Source: Candidatus Vallotia laricis
GTDB taxonomy: Bacteria > Pseudomonadota > Gammaproteobacteria > Burkholderiales > Burkholderiaceae
Length of the DNA stretch: 64,000 bases
Assembly: GCF_020541325.1 (NCBI RefSeq)
Contig: NZ_CP047399.1
Span: 992,001-1,056,000, forward strand
Reading direction: 5' to 3'
Within the stretch, counting starts at the first letter, position 1. Every line of letters begins with the position of its first letter. Position numbers and translations under genes: made by a program. Below are positions 52,775 through 63,511 of the stretch, in pieces. The notes below the pieces were generated by a model that worked only from the letters and a program-made list of their open reading frames with translations, had not been told where the DNA came from and made no database searches.

Positions 52775-55054
52775 ATGACAGAATTTAATAATCCTCGTCG
52801 GACGCTAGAGAATTTTAAGCTCCGCGTGGTTGCTGCGGGCACATTCGTGCTTGTATGCTTCATGCTGCTTAGCTGTCGCTTTCTATATTTACAAGTCTGG
52901 AAGCATAAAAAATATTTGCTGCAGGCCGATGAGAATCGTATTTCAGTTGTGCCGCTTCCGCCAAATCGCGGCACTATTATCGACCGAAATGGTGTAGTGC
53001 TCGCGAATAACTACTCAGCCTACACTTTAGAAATTACGCCATCTAAGATTCAAGGCTCATTAGATGAGCTAATTAAACGACTCTCGGGTGTAGTTAATAT
53101 CAATATGCGTGATCGACGCCGCTTTAAGAAGCTACAAGAAGATTCAAAAAACTTTCAGAGCCTACTAATTCGCACTCGACTCAGCGACGAGGAAGTGGCT
53201 CGCTTTACTGGACAGAAATACCGATTCCCAGGTGTAGAAATATGTGCACGACTATTTCGGCAATATCCACTTGGCACTAGCGCAGCGCACACGATCGGCT
53301 ACATCAGTCGGATTTCACAACACGACCAAGAACGAATCGATGCAAATAGTGAACAAAACGATAATAATCCGCAGCACTATGATCCTCGGCTTAATAGAAA
53401 CAACTACAATGGGACCGATTATATCGGTAAGATCGGCGTCGAGCAAAGCTACGAGACGGAGTTGCACGGCATAACAGGCTTCGAAGAAGTCGAGGTAACT
53501 GCAGGAGGGCGCCTAGTACGCACTCTATCTTGCACCCAAGCCACACCCGGTAATAATCTTCGGCTCTCACTAGATATCGGCTTGCAGAAAAAAGCAGAAC
53601 AGGCATTTTTAGGAAAGCGTGGTGCACTGGTAGCAATCGAACCATCGACAGGCGATGTGCTTGTATGCGTGTCATCGCCCAGCTTTAATCCAAACTTATT
53701 CGTTGACGGTATTGATCAATTAGACTGGGACAAACTCAATACACCACTCGACCGACCGCTGCTAAATAGGCCATTAAGTGGCACTTATGCTCCTGGCTCA
53801 ACATACAAGCCATTTATGGCACTAGCTGCCCTTGCTACACATAAGCGTACACCATCCTGGGGCTTCCAGGATCCGGGATTTTACAAGTTCGGTGGGCACA
53901 TATTCCATAACGATGTGCTACAGGGGCAGGGCTGGGTCAATATGTACCGCTCAATTGTTGTATCTAACGATACATATTACTACATGCTAGCACATGATCT
54001 AGGTGTTAATACTATTGCGAATTTTATGAAGCAGTGGGGATTCGGCCAGAAGACCGGTATCGATGTCGCGGGCGAAGCGCGTGGTGTTCTACCGTCTACT
54101 AACTGGAAAAAACGCGCCTATCGCAAAACTGAGCATCAACGCTGGTACGAAGGCGAAACAATTAGTCTTGGCATTGGGCAGGGCTATAATTCGTATACGA
54201 TGTTGCAACTCGCTCACGCTGTCGCAACATTAGCAAACAATGGTGTGATCATGCAACCTCACCTAGTTAAAAATATCGAAAAGCCAATTACGCGCGAATT
54301 CAAGCTGATATCACCTAAACCTATTGGTCAAATCCAAGGTATCACGCAATCGGATATTAATGTTATTAAGCATGCTATGAAGAGCGTCATGGACAACCCC
54401 TCTGGAACTGCGTATAAATTTTTTAGTAACGCACCTTATACGTCAGCTGGTAAAACTGGTACGGTACAAGTATTTTCTCTACAAGGCCAGAAATACCGCG
54501 CACACAGATTATCAGAGCACTTACGTGATCACGCATTATTCATCGCTTTCGCACCGGTCGAGCGACCACAGATCGCTCTAGCATTAATCGTCGAGAATGG
54601 CGGCTGGGGGGGGCAAGCAGCTAGCCCTATTGCCCGAAAAGTGCTTGATTACTACCTCATCGACCGTGTCAAGATAGCTTATAAAGCTACTGATATCGCT
54701 ATACCAACTTCGACAATCGATCCGGATGGTGTACAAGCTCTAATACGATCTACATCGAACCTAGCTGAAAAATCGGTGGTCATAACTAAGTCTGTACCTG
54801 TAAATACAATAGAAAGTGTTCATGGAGGGACTTCTCAAAGCTCTTATGGCGCTGGTGTTAGTACATTGGCATCAGCTTCCCCGAGCTGCGGTACCTTAGT
54901 TCCGGACACTGGCATGAGCAATAATATATCTCTTGCAAAACAAAAGATATTTCACTACGCACCCAAAGCTGCTCAGAATATGCGCTTCTTAGCCGATACT
55001 CCGCCTGCTATCTCAGATGAAAAAGACTCGAAAAGTATCACCAAAGCCTACTAG
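52775..55054 (+). CDS. mrdA: Penicillin-binding protein 2 (peptidoglycan transpeptidase)
   Basis: PBP2 cross-links new peptidoglycan during side-wall growth. It has an N-terminal membrane anchor (FVLVCFMLLSCRFLYLQVW), the non-penicillin-binding dimerisation domain (IPLPPNRGTIIDRNG-type segment, here VPLPPNRGTIIDRNGVVLANN) and the transpeptidase domain with the three active-site motifs: STYK in APGSTYKPFM, SND in IVVSNDTYYY and KTG in SAGKTGTVQV. At 759 residues it is longer than E. coli PBP2 because of a Ser/Thr-rich C-terminal tail. A G8 run at 54606-54613 encodes Trp-Gly-Gly in GGWGGQAASPIARK, the only G/C run of this size in an intact gene here. Confidence 0.96.
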   Translation: MTEFNNPRRTLENFKLRVVAAGTFVLVCFMLLSCRFLYLQVWKHKKYLLQADENRISVVPLPPNRGTIIDRNGVVLANNYSAYTLEITPSKIQGSLDELIKRLSGVVNINMRDRRRFKKLQEDSKNFQSLLIRTRLSDEEVARFTGQKYRFPGVEICARLFRQYPLGTSAAHTIGYISRISQHDQERIDANSEQNDNNPQHYDPRLNRNNYNGTDYIGKIGVEQSYETELHGITGFEEVEVTAGGRLVRTLSCTQATPGNNLRLSLDIGLQKKAEQAFLGKRGALVAIEPSTGDVLVCVSSPSFNPNLFVDGIDQLDWDKLNTPLDRPLLNRPLSGTYAPGSTYKPFMALAALATHKRTPSWGFQDPGFYKFGGHIFHNDVLQGQGWVNMYRSIVVSNDTYYYMLAHDLGVNTIANFMKQWGFGQKTGIDVAGEARGVLPSTNWKKRAYRKTEHQRWYEGETISLGIGQGYNSYTMLQLAHAVATLANNGVIMQPHLVKNIEKPITREFKLISPKPIGQIQGITQSDINVIKHAMKSVMDNPSGTAYKFFSNAPYTSAGKTGTVQVFSLQGQKYRAHRLSEHLRDHALFIAFAPVERPQIALALIVENGGWGGQAASPIARKVLDYYLIDRVKIAYKATDIAIPTSTIDPDGVQALIRSTSNLAEKSVVITKSVPVNTIESVHGGTSQSSYGAGVSTLASASPSCGTLVPDTGMSNNISLAKQKIFHYAPKAAQNMRFLADTPPAISDEKDSKSITKAY

Positions 55055-55062
55055 GAATCGAT

Positions 55063-56211
55063 ATGCTCATCGAGCCCCGTGTTCTAATGAGACGTGTGAA
55101 ATGGATGTTCGCCGGTTTTGATAAACCATTTATGGTCATAGTATTTTTATTGCTATGTCTAGGCTTGCTAGCACTATGCAGTGCTAGCATAAACGCACCT
55201 GGACGACTCGAAGATCAAGTTCGTAATATTTTTCTTACACTAGTTCTGATGTGGATAATTTCGAATATACCCCCACAGACGCTGATACGTTTTGCTGTGC
55301 CAGCTTACTCCTTCGGAGTGGCGCTACTTATTGCTGTATCACTATTCGGCTTAACCAGGAAAGGCGCAAAACGGTGGCTTAATGTAGGTGTCGTAATTCA
55401 ACCATCTGAAATCTTAAAAATTGCTATGCCACTCATGCTAGCGTGGTACTACCAGAAACGCGAGAGCGTAATACAATGGTACGACTATTTGATAGGTTTA
55501 ATCATTTTAGCAGTACCAGTTTGGCTAATCGCTAAACAGCCCGACCTAGGCACCGCAATTCTAGTATTGTCTACAGGATTATTTGTAATCTACTTCGCGG
55601 GTCTAAGCTTCAAATTAATCGTGCCGCTAATATTGGCCCTGGTAATCGGTGTTGCCTCATTAATTGCCACTAAGGAGCAGATTTGCCAGCCAAACGTTCA
55701 ATGGGTTCTACTACACGATTATCAGAAACAGCGTGTTTGCGCACTTCTAGATCCAAGTTTAGACCCACTAGGAAAGGGATTCCATGCAATTCAGGCAGTT
55801 ATCGCGATCGGCTCTGGCGGAGCTTTCGGCAAAGGCTGGCTTAAAGGAACCCAGTCGCACCTAGAATTTATTCCAGAAAAACATACAGACTTTATTTTTG
55901 CTGTATTCTCTGAAGAGTTTGGTCTAGCAGGTGTGCTCATGCTTTTATTTTTATATCTTTTGCTTGTCGCGCGTGGTCTATACATCGGGGCTAACGGCCC
56001 CACTCTATTTAGTCGATTACTAGTCGGAGCGCTAGCGCTTTCTTTCTTTATGTACGCATTTGTCAATATTAGTATGGTCAGTGGTATTTTGCCCGTCGTA
56101 GGCGTACCGCTACCATTTATAAGTTATGGCGGTACTGCGCTCATTACACTAGGTATTGCAGCTGGAATAATTATGAGTGTCGCGCGACAAAAGCGACTGA
56201 TACAAACCTAG
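55063..56211 (+). CDS. rodA: Rod shape-determining peptidoglycan polymerase RodA
   Basis: RodA is the SEDS glycosyltransferase of the elongasome. The 382-residue membrane protein has about ten hydrophobic helices. SEDS signatures are RKGAKRWLNVGVVIQPSEILKIAMPLMLAWYY, KQPDLGTAILVL, FVIYFAGLSF, GSGGAFGKGWLKGTQSHLEFIPEKHTDFIFAVFSEEFGL and GVPLPFISYGGTALITLG. The catalytic Asp lies in the EKHTDFIF loop region. It starts 8 bp after mrdA and closes the operon. All elongasome parts encoded by this operon are intact, so a rod-shaped or at least walled cell is expected. Confidence 0.97.
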   Translation: MLIEPRVLMRRVKWMFAGFDKPFMVIVFLLLCLGLLALCSASINAPGRLEDQVRNIFLTLVLMWIISNIPPQTLIRFAVPAYSFGVALLIAVSLFGLTRKGAKRWLNVGVVIQPSEILKIAMPLMLAWYYQKRESVIQWYDYLIGLIILAVPVWLIAKQPDLGTAILVLSTGLFVIYFAGLSFKLIVPLILALVIGVASLIATKEQICQPNVQWVLLHDYQKQRVCALLDPSLDPLGKGFHAIQAVIAIGSGGAFGKGWLKGTQSHLEFIPEKHTDFIFAVFSEEFGLAGVLMLLFLYLLLVARGLYIGANGPTLFSRLLVGALALSFFMYAFVNISMVSGILPVVGVPLPFISYGGTALITLGIAAGIIMSVARQKRLIQT

Positions 56212-56482
56212 TTATTTATGCGTCTGCATGGATGAGTTGTATTAGGATACTGTTATCCAATGCAAGCTATTGTTTAGCCCGTTTGATAAGCTATTCATCG
56301 ATGCTATAAGGAGGTGATTGTTACCCTATGTTTTACTATAAAAGCAGGATAAAGTGTCCTGCATGCTAGAATTAGCAGATTCTGAATAATTGTACTGCTA
56401 GTATCGACGCCCAAACTCTCTAGAAATACGAAACCTCTCACATAAGATAGACGGTCGATTCTATTTACTAGAAAAAACATAA

Positions 56483-56509
56483 GTATGCCAGAATGCCATT
56501 CTGGCATAC
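56483..56509. repeat. Perfect inverted repeat, 13-bp arms, 1-nt centre
   Basis: GTATGCCAGAATG (56483-56495), one C, and the exact reverse complement (56497-56509). Confidence 0.93.
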
Positions 56510-56650
56510 ATCCGAAGCGCTGTTAGATTATTTTGTTAGACACTTCAGGCCGGGTCCATATAGATACTTTATTTAAGTACCTCTCGACATATTAGAGAAT
56601 AATCTAGAACTACGGCTTCTATCATCAGCTTCTAGGATTCAGCTTATACT

Positions 56651-56678
56651 AGAATCTCACCTATATAGGTGAGATTCT
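56651..56678. repeat. Perfect 28-nt palindrome
   Basis: The half-site AGAATCTCACCTAT is followed directly by its reverse complement. Confidence 0.95.
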
Positions 56679-57021
56679 TCCACCAGGCAGAAAGTTGTCC
56701 GGTAAATGATATTTACATAATATACATGCGTCGTTAGTTAGCGGAAACGTTACAAATTTTTGTGATGTCGAACGATTGCACATAATACTTATGAAAATAA
56801 TTTCAGGAATTCTTGGGTGGCATACTTGGCAGTAGTAGATTGGAATACTGAAGAATTAGAAGCTAATAATTAATTATTAGCTAAGCAGTACAATCTAAAA
56901 TAAGTAACTATTTATAAGTTTAGTCACAAATCTAATATACCGTATACTACGCATTATATAAATGTTTAGTTTTCCAGAAAAATAATAAACAGTTACTTAT
57001 TTCTTAATTACTAAAGATTAG

Positions 57022-57097
57022 TGGTGGCCTGGGGTGGAATTGAACCACCGACACACGGATTTTCAGTCCGCTGCTCTACCAACTGAGCTACCAGGCC
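57022..57097 (-). tRNA. tRNA-Phe (anticodon GAA)
   Basis: The minus strand folds into a full cloverleaf with encoded CCA: acceptor GGCCTGG with CCAGGCC, D-arm AGCTCAGTTGGTAGAGC, anticodon stem and loop around CTGAAAA giving anticodon GAA, and T-arm GGTGG-TTCAATT-CCACC. It is 76 nt and carries the usual tRNA-Phe anticodon-loop sequence. Confidence 0.97.
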
Positions 57098-57990
57098 ATA
57101 CCAAGAAGTTAGTATATCAAGGTCGATCATAAGTCTCAAGTTTCTATATTTGAAGCGAAGCTATTTTGCATCTAATTCGATGCCAATTTATGTCTTTTAG
57201 TATAAATAAGTACCCCGAACCTCGTCTGTTTCGCGATGCATATTATATTGCTATTCGCAGCGCGCGATATAGTATTTAATGTATAACTTCTTAAAATTAT
57301 TGAGCGAGACACGTAGAGAGTACTAAATAAGTTATAGGAGCACTAGGCTATTAGGAGTGCTATACAAATACCTAATGCAGAATAATATTTATTTATACAA
57401 AGTAGATTTGTAGACGATTACGATGGTTTTTGTTGCCTAAACTGTAGTGTCGATGGGCATGTGCTTAAATATCTATGAGCTTTTCGCCACCCATTCCTTG
57501 GGTGAAAGAGCATGTGAGTATTGGAAGCTCTGATATCGAAGAATAAAATTCTCCAGTATGACACTCATGTGCATGCTATGCTTTTCAGCAACTTCGTTGC
57601 ATATCCCGCATTGTTTAAAATTTCCGAAGCAATGCTTAAATATTTATTTTGTTGTTTACTACTAAGATGGTTTCCACTTAAGTTACCCATGCGCTTTCCC
57701 ACGATATTCTTTGTATGTATATTCGAATCTGTTCGCTCAATTGCGGCGTGACCCTTGTATAGGTTCGAAATATAAAGCATTACAGTATCCGCAATACTTT
57801 TTCATAGCAGGATTATGCTTACGACATATCATATCAACAACCTAATATCTAACGATATGATATTTTTCTCAGTATTAAGACACGTTTATTAAAATTAATT
57901 AAGGGAACACATAGTCAATAAAAGTGATAATGGCACCTCTTAGAATAAGATTTTTACTACGATACCACCTAACACTATTTGAGGGATTAA
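57098..57990. other. Non-coding stretch between tRNA-Phe and fmt
   Basis: No gene recognised; the frame at 57521-57751 shows no family. An inverted pair ATATCATATC (57826-57835) and GATATGATAT (57854-57863) is present; read on the plus strand it is followed by T5C, but no plus-strand gene lies upstream. Confidence 0.5.
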
Positions 57991-58977
57991 TTAGATTTCA
58001 AAGCATTGTCCCGCATGTATGGAAAATCCCGATACGAACTCCTTAGCGACAAGCTTCTTACCACCTGGTTTTTGAAGCTGGGTAGCTCGCAATGCCTGCT
58101 GCTTACCACAGGCAATAGTAACGCCAGTGTTCTCCACAGCCAAAATAGTGCCCGGAGTCAAATGGGATCTAACAGCGTGTACCGACTCAGCAGCCAAGAT
58201 CTTTAATGGCATACCATCAAGTATCCCATGCGCTACCGGAAACGGATTAAAAGCGCGTACTTTGCATGACAGAACGTCAGCTGGCAAACGCCAATCTATC
58301 GCCGCCTCCCGCTTCGATAGCTTATGCGCATACGTGACACCTTCTCTTAGCTGTGGAGTCATTGGCAATGAGCCAGTACATTCTAACTCACGCAATCCGG
58401 CAACGATAAGTCGTGCGCCGGTAGTAGCTAGTTTTTCATGCAGCGTTCCCGTACTATCTGTGGGCTCGATTACAACGGTTTCACGCATTAGCATCGGGCC
58501 CATATCCAGACCCGCATTCATTTGTATTAGCGTGACACCTGTTACTTGGTCTCCGGCTTCGATCGCACGGTGGATTGGTGCTGCGCCACGCCAACGCGGC
58601 AACAATGACGCATGAATATTAATGCAGCCATATGGTGCAATATCAAGCACTGTATTCGGCAATAGTAATCCGTATGCGGCTACCACCATCACATCATGTG
58701 GCGTGCGGCGTAATAGCATTAATGCATCTGCCGCTTCATCGGGATACTGGCCGTCGCACCTAAACGAAGGAGGCTGTGCAATTGTCAATTTTCGAGCTAG
58801 CGCAAGCTGTTTAACAGGACTAGATGAGCACTTCATTCCCCGACCTGATGCACGATCTGGCTGCGTTAGTACAAGAGGAATAATAAGACCCGCATCATAG
58901 ATTGCCTGCAGCGCAGTTGCTGCAAACCATGTTGTACCAGCAAAAATTACACGAAGGGAAGACCTCATTGCAGCCAT
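57991..58977 (-). CDS. fmt: Methionyl-tRNA formyltransferase
   Basis: Fmt puts the formyl group on initiator Met-tRNA, using 10-formyl-THF. Present are [25 protein letters not shown], the catalytic Asn/His in [22 protein letters not shown], Asp in [10 protein letters not shown], and the C-terminal tRNA-binding domain ([28 protein letters not shown]). Odd: the N-terminal loop AGTPEFA of the family reads AGTTWFA, with Pro to Thr and Glu to Trp. Start choice is not clear: a GTG at 58980, ATG 58977 and ATG 58968 are all in frame. ATG 58977 overlaps the def stop by one base (TGATG), suggesting translational coupling with def. Confidence 0.93.
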   Translation of the reverse strand: MAAMRSSLRVIFAGTTWFAATALQAIYDAGLIIPLVLTQPDRASGRGMKCSSSPVKQLALARKLTIAQPPSFRCDGQYPDEAADALMLLRRTPHDVMVVAAYGLLLPNTVLDIAPYGCINIHASLLPRWRGAAPIHRAIEAGDQVTGVTLIQMNAGLDMGPMLMRETVVIEPTDSTGTLHEKLATTGARLIVAGLRELECTGSLPMTPQLREGVTYAHKLSKREAAIDWRLPADVLSCKVRAFNPFPVAHGILDGMPLKILAAESVHAVRSHLTPGTILAVENTGVTIACGKQQALRATQLQKPGGKKLVAKEFVSGFSIHAGQCFEI

Positions 58978-59480
58978 CACATCGCGTGATCGAATTGGTT
59001 TATTTTTTTCTTAATCTGAATTTGCTTAAATGGAGATAGGTATTCAATAAATACTTTGCCGAGTAGGTGATCTATCTCATGTTGTATGCAAATCGCTAGA
59101 AATCCTTTGCACTCTAGCTTGAACTTTTCTCCATGCTCGTTTAATGCCTGCACATGAACTTGATTAGCACGTTCTACACTCTCATAAATTCCAGGTACTG
59201 ACAGACATCCTTCCTCATGAACTTTACGTTCTTCACTGAACCAGATAATATCCGGGTTGATAAACACGCGCAATGCATCGTGGGTCTCAGACACATCAAT
59301 AACTACAACACACTCATGAACATCCACCTGAGTGGCCGCTAAGCCGACACCAGAAGCTAGGTACATTGTCTCTGCCATGTCGGCTACCAACTTACAAATA
59401 CGCTTGTCAATATGTTTGACTGGTTTAGCAACTTTATGCAAGCGCTTATCTGGATAATGCAGGATTTTAAGAGCAGACAT
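58977..59480 (-). CDS. def: Peptide deformylase
   Basis: It removes the formyl group from nascent proteins and requires a metal ion. The three motifs are intact: [10 protein letters not shown] (motif 1), EEGCLSVPG with the metal Cys (motif 2) and QHEIDHLLG with the two His and catalytic Glu (motif 3). At 167 residues it is of normal length. It forms a def-fmt pair with overlapping ends. In Burkholderia dprA and smg lie on the far side towards topB; neither can be read in the 0.9-kb spacer here. Confidence 0.97.
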   Translation of the reverse strand: MSALKILHYPDKRLHKVAKPVKHIDKRICKLVADMAETMYLASGVGLAATQVDVHECVVVIDVSETHDALRVFINPDIIWFSEERKVHEEGCLSVPGIYESVERANQVHVQALNEHGEKFKLECKGFLAICIQHEIDHLLGKVFIEYLSPFKQIQIKKKINQFDHAM

Positions 59481-60377
59481 GGTCAGTTAGTCCCTTGGAC
59501 CTGGACACATCTTTACAAACTTTGCTGTGTTCGTGAAGATGTGAATCACCCACTTTTTCATCTTCTATGGTAGTTAAATTAAGGTACGGTACACGGGAGG
59601 GAGTACCCCATAACCTGCACTAAGTAGATTTACAGAAATTGGCTAGCTAGATCAACGAGATTTTATCATGCAATAAATAGACTTAGATTGTCATCCCGAG
59701 GCATTTTTCCGATACGAGCTATGATATAGCTAATCCGCTCGCACCAGCGGCTTGTACAGAGGAGAACATACATGGTGACATATTCGGATACCCATCTTCA
59801 CGCTCCTGACTAGTATAGCGGTAGCGCTATTATTGCTCTATGTATGCTGCACACAATGGACTGCCAAACACTAATAACTAACAATAGCAATTGTTGACAG
59901 AATAATCATTAAACGATACGAGGCTACAGGAAAAATTACTGCAATGCAACGGACTTATTAACAATGGTAGTAAGGAGTGTGCTTACTATAGAGCTCGATT
60001 TATGCTCAAGTTTGTTGATCATTACACGTCTAGCTCATAATAACAGCCATGACATATTACACCGGTTCTATTTATTAATATCTCAAGTTAAGTTAGTTAT
60101 TAACTGATATACGCCAGAATGACTTATCGGCTACTGATTTAGCTGGAAAAACTAGCAAAAACTATTGCAGATAGTTTATATCTTGGGTCACCCGTATCCT
60201 TGCAGACTTCGAAAGTCTACAAGTAGTAATGCAAGCCTACAGAGTTCTGTCGATGCTAGAAAAGCTTTTAAAACCCATTCCCAAGCCACATGTTACTCAT
60301 ATAGCCAACCATGCTACAGTCAATAGATTGCATCACCAGCTCTGTAGTACCACGATACATTGCTAAGATTTCTTATC
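59481..60377. other. Non-coding stretch where dprA/smg would be expected
   Basis: No gene or readable fossil. A near-palindrome CTTGCAGACTT-CG-AAAGTCTACAAG lies near 60201-60225. Confidence 0.5.
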
Positions 60378-60755
60378 ATGCCTGCCCTCAACCTTGATAA
60401 TGACATCGACTTAATCACTATGCGACTGTCATCTAATGACACACTATTTGTGGCTTGCCTATGTGCAGAATGGTGTAGCTTGTGCCGCTCATATCGAACA
60501 GGGTTTAATGCACTCGCAGATATGCATCCGGAAATATGTTTTGTTTGGATCGACATTGAGACGCATGCAGACCGGATGGATGATTTCGATGTGGAAAATT
60601 TTCCGACTATTCTGATCGAGAATGCGTATGCTACACATTTTTTCGGCACTGTGCTACCGCATCCCCAAATCATTTCGAGGATGCTTGTCGACTTATCCTC
60701 ACTGCCCTATATTAAACACGCGCCGAAACTCCGTCTGGCGCTCGTTGAAGCGTGA
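60378..60755 (+). CDS. Thioredoxin-family protein
   Basis: This is a 125-residue single-domain thioredoxin-fold protein with active site Cys33-Ser-Leu-Cys36 in ACLCAEWCSLCRSYR and a cis-proline loop NFPTILIE. The CSLC pair differs from the classic CGPC of thioredoxin. It has no signal peptide, so it is probably cytoplasmic. Position before topB, in the def-topB neighbourhood, matches similar small thioredoxin genes in Burkholderia. ATG 60378 (MPALNLDNDID) is preferred to an earlier in-frame codon at 60360. A third and fourth Cys (Cys27, Cys29) lie just before the active site. Its partners are unknown. Confidence 0.85.
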   Translation: MPALNLDNDIDLITMRLSSNDTLFVACLCAEWCSLCRSYRTGFNALADMHPEICFVWIDIETHADRMDDFDVENFPTILIENAYATHFFGTVLPHPQIISRMLVDLSSLPYIKHAPKLRLALVEA

Positions 60756-60997
60756 GCAAAGCAATATAAAACTATCTATTCTTTTTCCGTCTCCGTCTTG
60801 TAATACATATGCTTGACAATTAATGCTTATGCTCGAAAATTTTGTTGAGGGCTTTCGCCATGTTAGATCTCAGTATGTTTTTATTGACATGGCCCCATAT
60901 TATTGCTGCCAGTCGCTTTCTATAGCTCTAGCTATAATTCTTGATAGCGATTTGCTTCAAATTACTTTTTTCCGCGTATTTGTATTTCCCAATAGTC

Positions 60998-63511
60998 ATG
61001 TCAAAAGCCTTGATCATTTCTGAAAAGCCAACTGTCTCAAATGATATCGCACGCGCGCTAGGAGGCTTCACAAAGTATGCCGAGTACTATGAGAGTGATG
61101 ATTATATATTATCATCAGCTGCCGGCCACTTAGTAGAGATCGCAGCACCGCAGGCGTGTACAGTCAAGCGCGGAAAATGGAGTTTTGCGAATCTGCCAAT
61201 TATTCCGCCCTATTTTGACCTTTATCCGATTGCCAAGAGCGAATCTCGGCTGAATTTACTGAGCCGGCTAATCAGACGCAAGGATGTCGACCGACTGATT
61301 AATGCATGTGATGCAGGACGCGAAGGCGAGTTGATCTTCCGACTAATCGTTCAGTACGTAAAATCTAAGAGACCTTTGCAGCGTTTATGGCTCCAGTCGA
61401 TGACGCCAACCTCAATCCGGGACGGCTTTGCCAAATTACGCAGCGAGCAAGAGATGCAACCGCTTGCCGATGCAGCCCGCTGTCGCGCTGAGGCTGATTG
61501 GCTCGTGGGAATCAATGGCACTCGGGCGATGACAGCGTTCAACAGTAAGGGTGGCGGCTTCTTTCTAACTACCGTCGGTCGCGTTCAGACACCCACACTA
61601 TCAATTGTTGTGGACCGCGAAAAGAAAATTCGTCGTTTCCTACCGTGCGATTACTGGGAAGTAAAAGCCGAATTTCTATGTGCAGCTGGGTTTTACGAGG
61701 GACGCTGGTTTGATCCGAAATTTAATAAAAACGAGTCCGACGCAGAGCAACGTGACTCTAGACTCTGGCTTGCTGTGATGGCTAGAAAAATTGTCTCAGC
61801 ATGCCGTGGACAAAAAGGAACAGTTAGTGAGGAATCAAAATCTTCAATGCAGCTTTCACCATTACTATTTGATTTAACGAGCCTGCAACGTGAAGCGAAC
61901 GGACGATTTAGTTTTTCAGCCAAGCAAACGCTTACACTAGCTCAAGCCCTCTATGAGAAGCATAAGGTATTAACCTATCCACGTACAGACGCACGTGCAT
62001 TACCCGAAGACTATATGACTACGGTTCGCAATACGCTCAGCGTGCTTAAAGAAAACCATACCTACTTACCATATGCTCAGCAGGTACTTGACAAAGGCTT
62101 GGTCCGATCGAACAAGCGTATATTCAATAATGTAAAAATTAGCGATCACTTTGCAATTATTCCGACATTACAGACGCCCAAAAACCTATCCGAATCGGAG
62201 CATAAGCTATACGATTTAGTAGTCAAGAGATTTCTATCCGTATTTTTTCCGGCGGCGGAATACAAAATAACAACCCGGATTACAAAAGTGGCGGGTCATT
62301 TTTTTAAAACTGAAGGCAAAATATTAGTAAAGCTTGGCTGGCTAGAGGTGTACGGCCGCAGGATATCTAGCGAAGATAACAACCTAACGGTGATTGAAAA
62401 AGAGGAGGAGATTAAAACAAACAAGATCGTAGCGAAACCTTGTACCACTAAGCCACCTATCCGCTATAACGAAGCTACGCTTCTCTCGGCAATGGAAGGG
62501 GCGGGTAAGCTAGTAGAGGATGATGAATTGCGTGAAGCGATGGCAGCCAAGGGCCTAGGAACGCCAGCTACTCGGGCGGCGATAATTGAAGGACTGCTTA
62601 GTGAAAAGTATATGCTTCGCGAAAGCCGCGATTTAATTCCGACAGCTAAAGCATTCCAGCTCATGACTCTGCTCCACGGCCTAGGCGTCGAAGAGTTAAC
62701 CTCTCCAGAGCTCACTGGTGAATGGGAACATAAATTGTCTCAAATAGAGCAAGGCCATCTGGAACGTGCAGAATTTATGCATGAAATTGCATGTATTACA
62801 CAAACAATCGTTAAACGAGCGAAGGAATATGATTCGGACACAATCCCGGGTGATTACGCAACATTAGAGGCACCATGCCCAAACTGTAGCAACAAAGTCA
62901 AGGAAAACTACCGACGCTTCATGTGCATGAAATGCGATTTCTCGATCTCAAAGATTCCTGGTGGCCGGCAATTAGAGATCGAAGAAGTCGAGCGGTTGCT
63001 ATTGGAAAAGGCGATTGGCCCGCTATCGGGTTTCCGCTCAAAAACAGGTCGACCATTCTCGGCTATTTTAAAGCTTACTTGCGATGAAGTAGTCAACCAC
63101 TATAAGTTAGGATTTAACTTCGAACAGGATACGGCGAAAGATAAGCATGAAATACCCAACTTTTCTTTGCAGGAGCCTATAGGACAATGCCCAAAGTGTT
63201 ATGGCCGTGTGTTCTGGCATGGTATAAGCTATATTTGTGAAAATCAAGTTACTCATCCAAAAACCTGTGACTTTCGAGCCGGAAGGATAATACTACAGCA
63301 AGAAATCACGCAGGAGCAAATGGCAAAGTTGCTCAATAATGGGCGCACTGATCTACTAACTAATTTCAAGTCCTCACGCACTGGGCGTAATTTTAAGGCA
63401 TTCCTTATTAAACAAAAAGACGGTTCGATTGGCTTCGAGTTCGAGAAGAAAGAGACATTGTCAAGGCCCATAAAAAAATCTTTAGCGTATAGTAAGAACA
63501 ATAAGCAGTAA
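60998..63511 (+). CDS. topB: DNA topoisomerase III
   Basis: TopB is a type IA topoisomerase that decatenates replicated DNA. It has the Toprim domain (SEKPTVSNDIARAL at the N-terminus and NACDAGREGELIFR), the catalytic Tyr327 in LTYPRTDARALPEDY, and SAMEGAGKL, GLGTPATRAAIIEGL as core motifs. Two C-terminal zinc-ribbon-like units follow (CPNCSNKVKENYRRFMCMKC; CPKCYGRVFWHG), each with a topoisomerase C-terminal repeat. ATG 60998 (MSKALIISEKPT) is chosen; the 19 residues before it are not family sequence. 837 residues. Just beyond the stop, the frame carries on with a Lys/Thr-rich tail, apparently lost by a nonsense mutation. Confidence 0.96.
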   Translation: MSKALIISEKPTVSNDIARALGGFTKYAEYYESDDYILSSAAGHLVEIAAPQACTVKRGKWSFANLPIIPPYFDLYPIAKSESRLNLLSRLIRRKDVDRLINACDAGREGELIFRLIVQYVKSKRPLQRLWLQSMTPTSIRDGFAKLRSEQEMQPLADAARCRAEADWLVGINGTRAMTAFNSKGGGFFLTTVGRVQTPTLSIVVDREKKIRRFLPCDYWEVKAEFLCAAGFYEGRWFDPKFNKNESDAEQRDSRLWLAVMARKIVSACRGQKGTVSEESKSSMQLSPLLFDLTSLQREANGRFSFSAKQTLTLAQALYEKHKVLTYPRTDARALPEDYMTTVRNTLSVLKENHTYLPYAQQVLDKGLVRSNKRIFNNVKISDHFAIIPTLQTPKNLSESEHKLYDLVVKRFLSVFFPAAEYKITTRITKVAGHFFKTEGKILVKLGWLEVYGRRISSEDNNLTVIEKEEEIKTNKIVAKPCTTKPPIRYNEATLLSAMEGAGKLVEDDELREAMAAKGLGTPATRAAIIEGLLSEKYMLRESRDLIPTAKAFQLMTLLHGLGVEELTSPELTGEWEHKLSQIEQGHLERAEFMHEIACITQTIVKRAKEYDSDTIPGDYATLEAPCPNCSNKVKENYRRFMCMKCDFSISKIPGGRQLEIEEVERLLLEKAIGPLSGFRSKTGRPFSAILKLTCDEVVNHYKLGFNFEQDTAKDKHEIPNFSLQEPIGQCPKCYGRVFWHGISYICENQVTHPKTCDFRAGRIILQQEITQEQMAKLLNNGRTDLLTNFKSSRTGRNFKAFLIKQKDGSIGFEFEKKETLSRPIKKSLAYSKNNKQ

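Larger units (their letters stand above)
56212..57021. other. Non-coding stretch after rodA with two palindromes
   Basis: No gene recognised. A 13-bp hairpin (56483-56509) and a perfect 28-nt palindrome (56651-56678) are the only structure seen. No typical terminator follows rodA directly. Confidence 0.55.
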
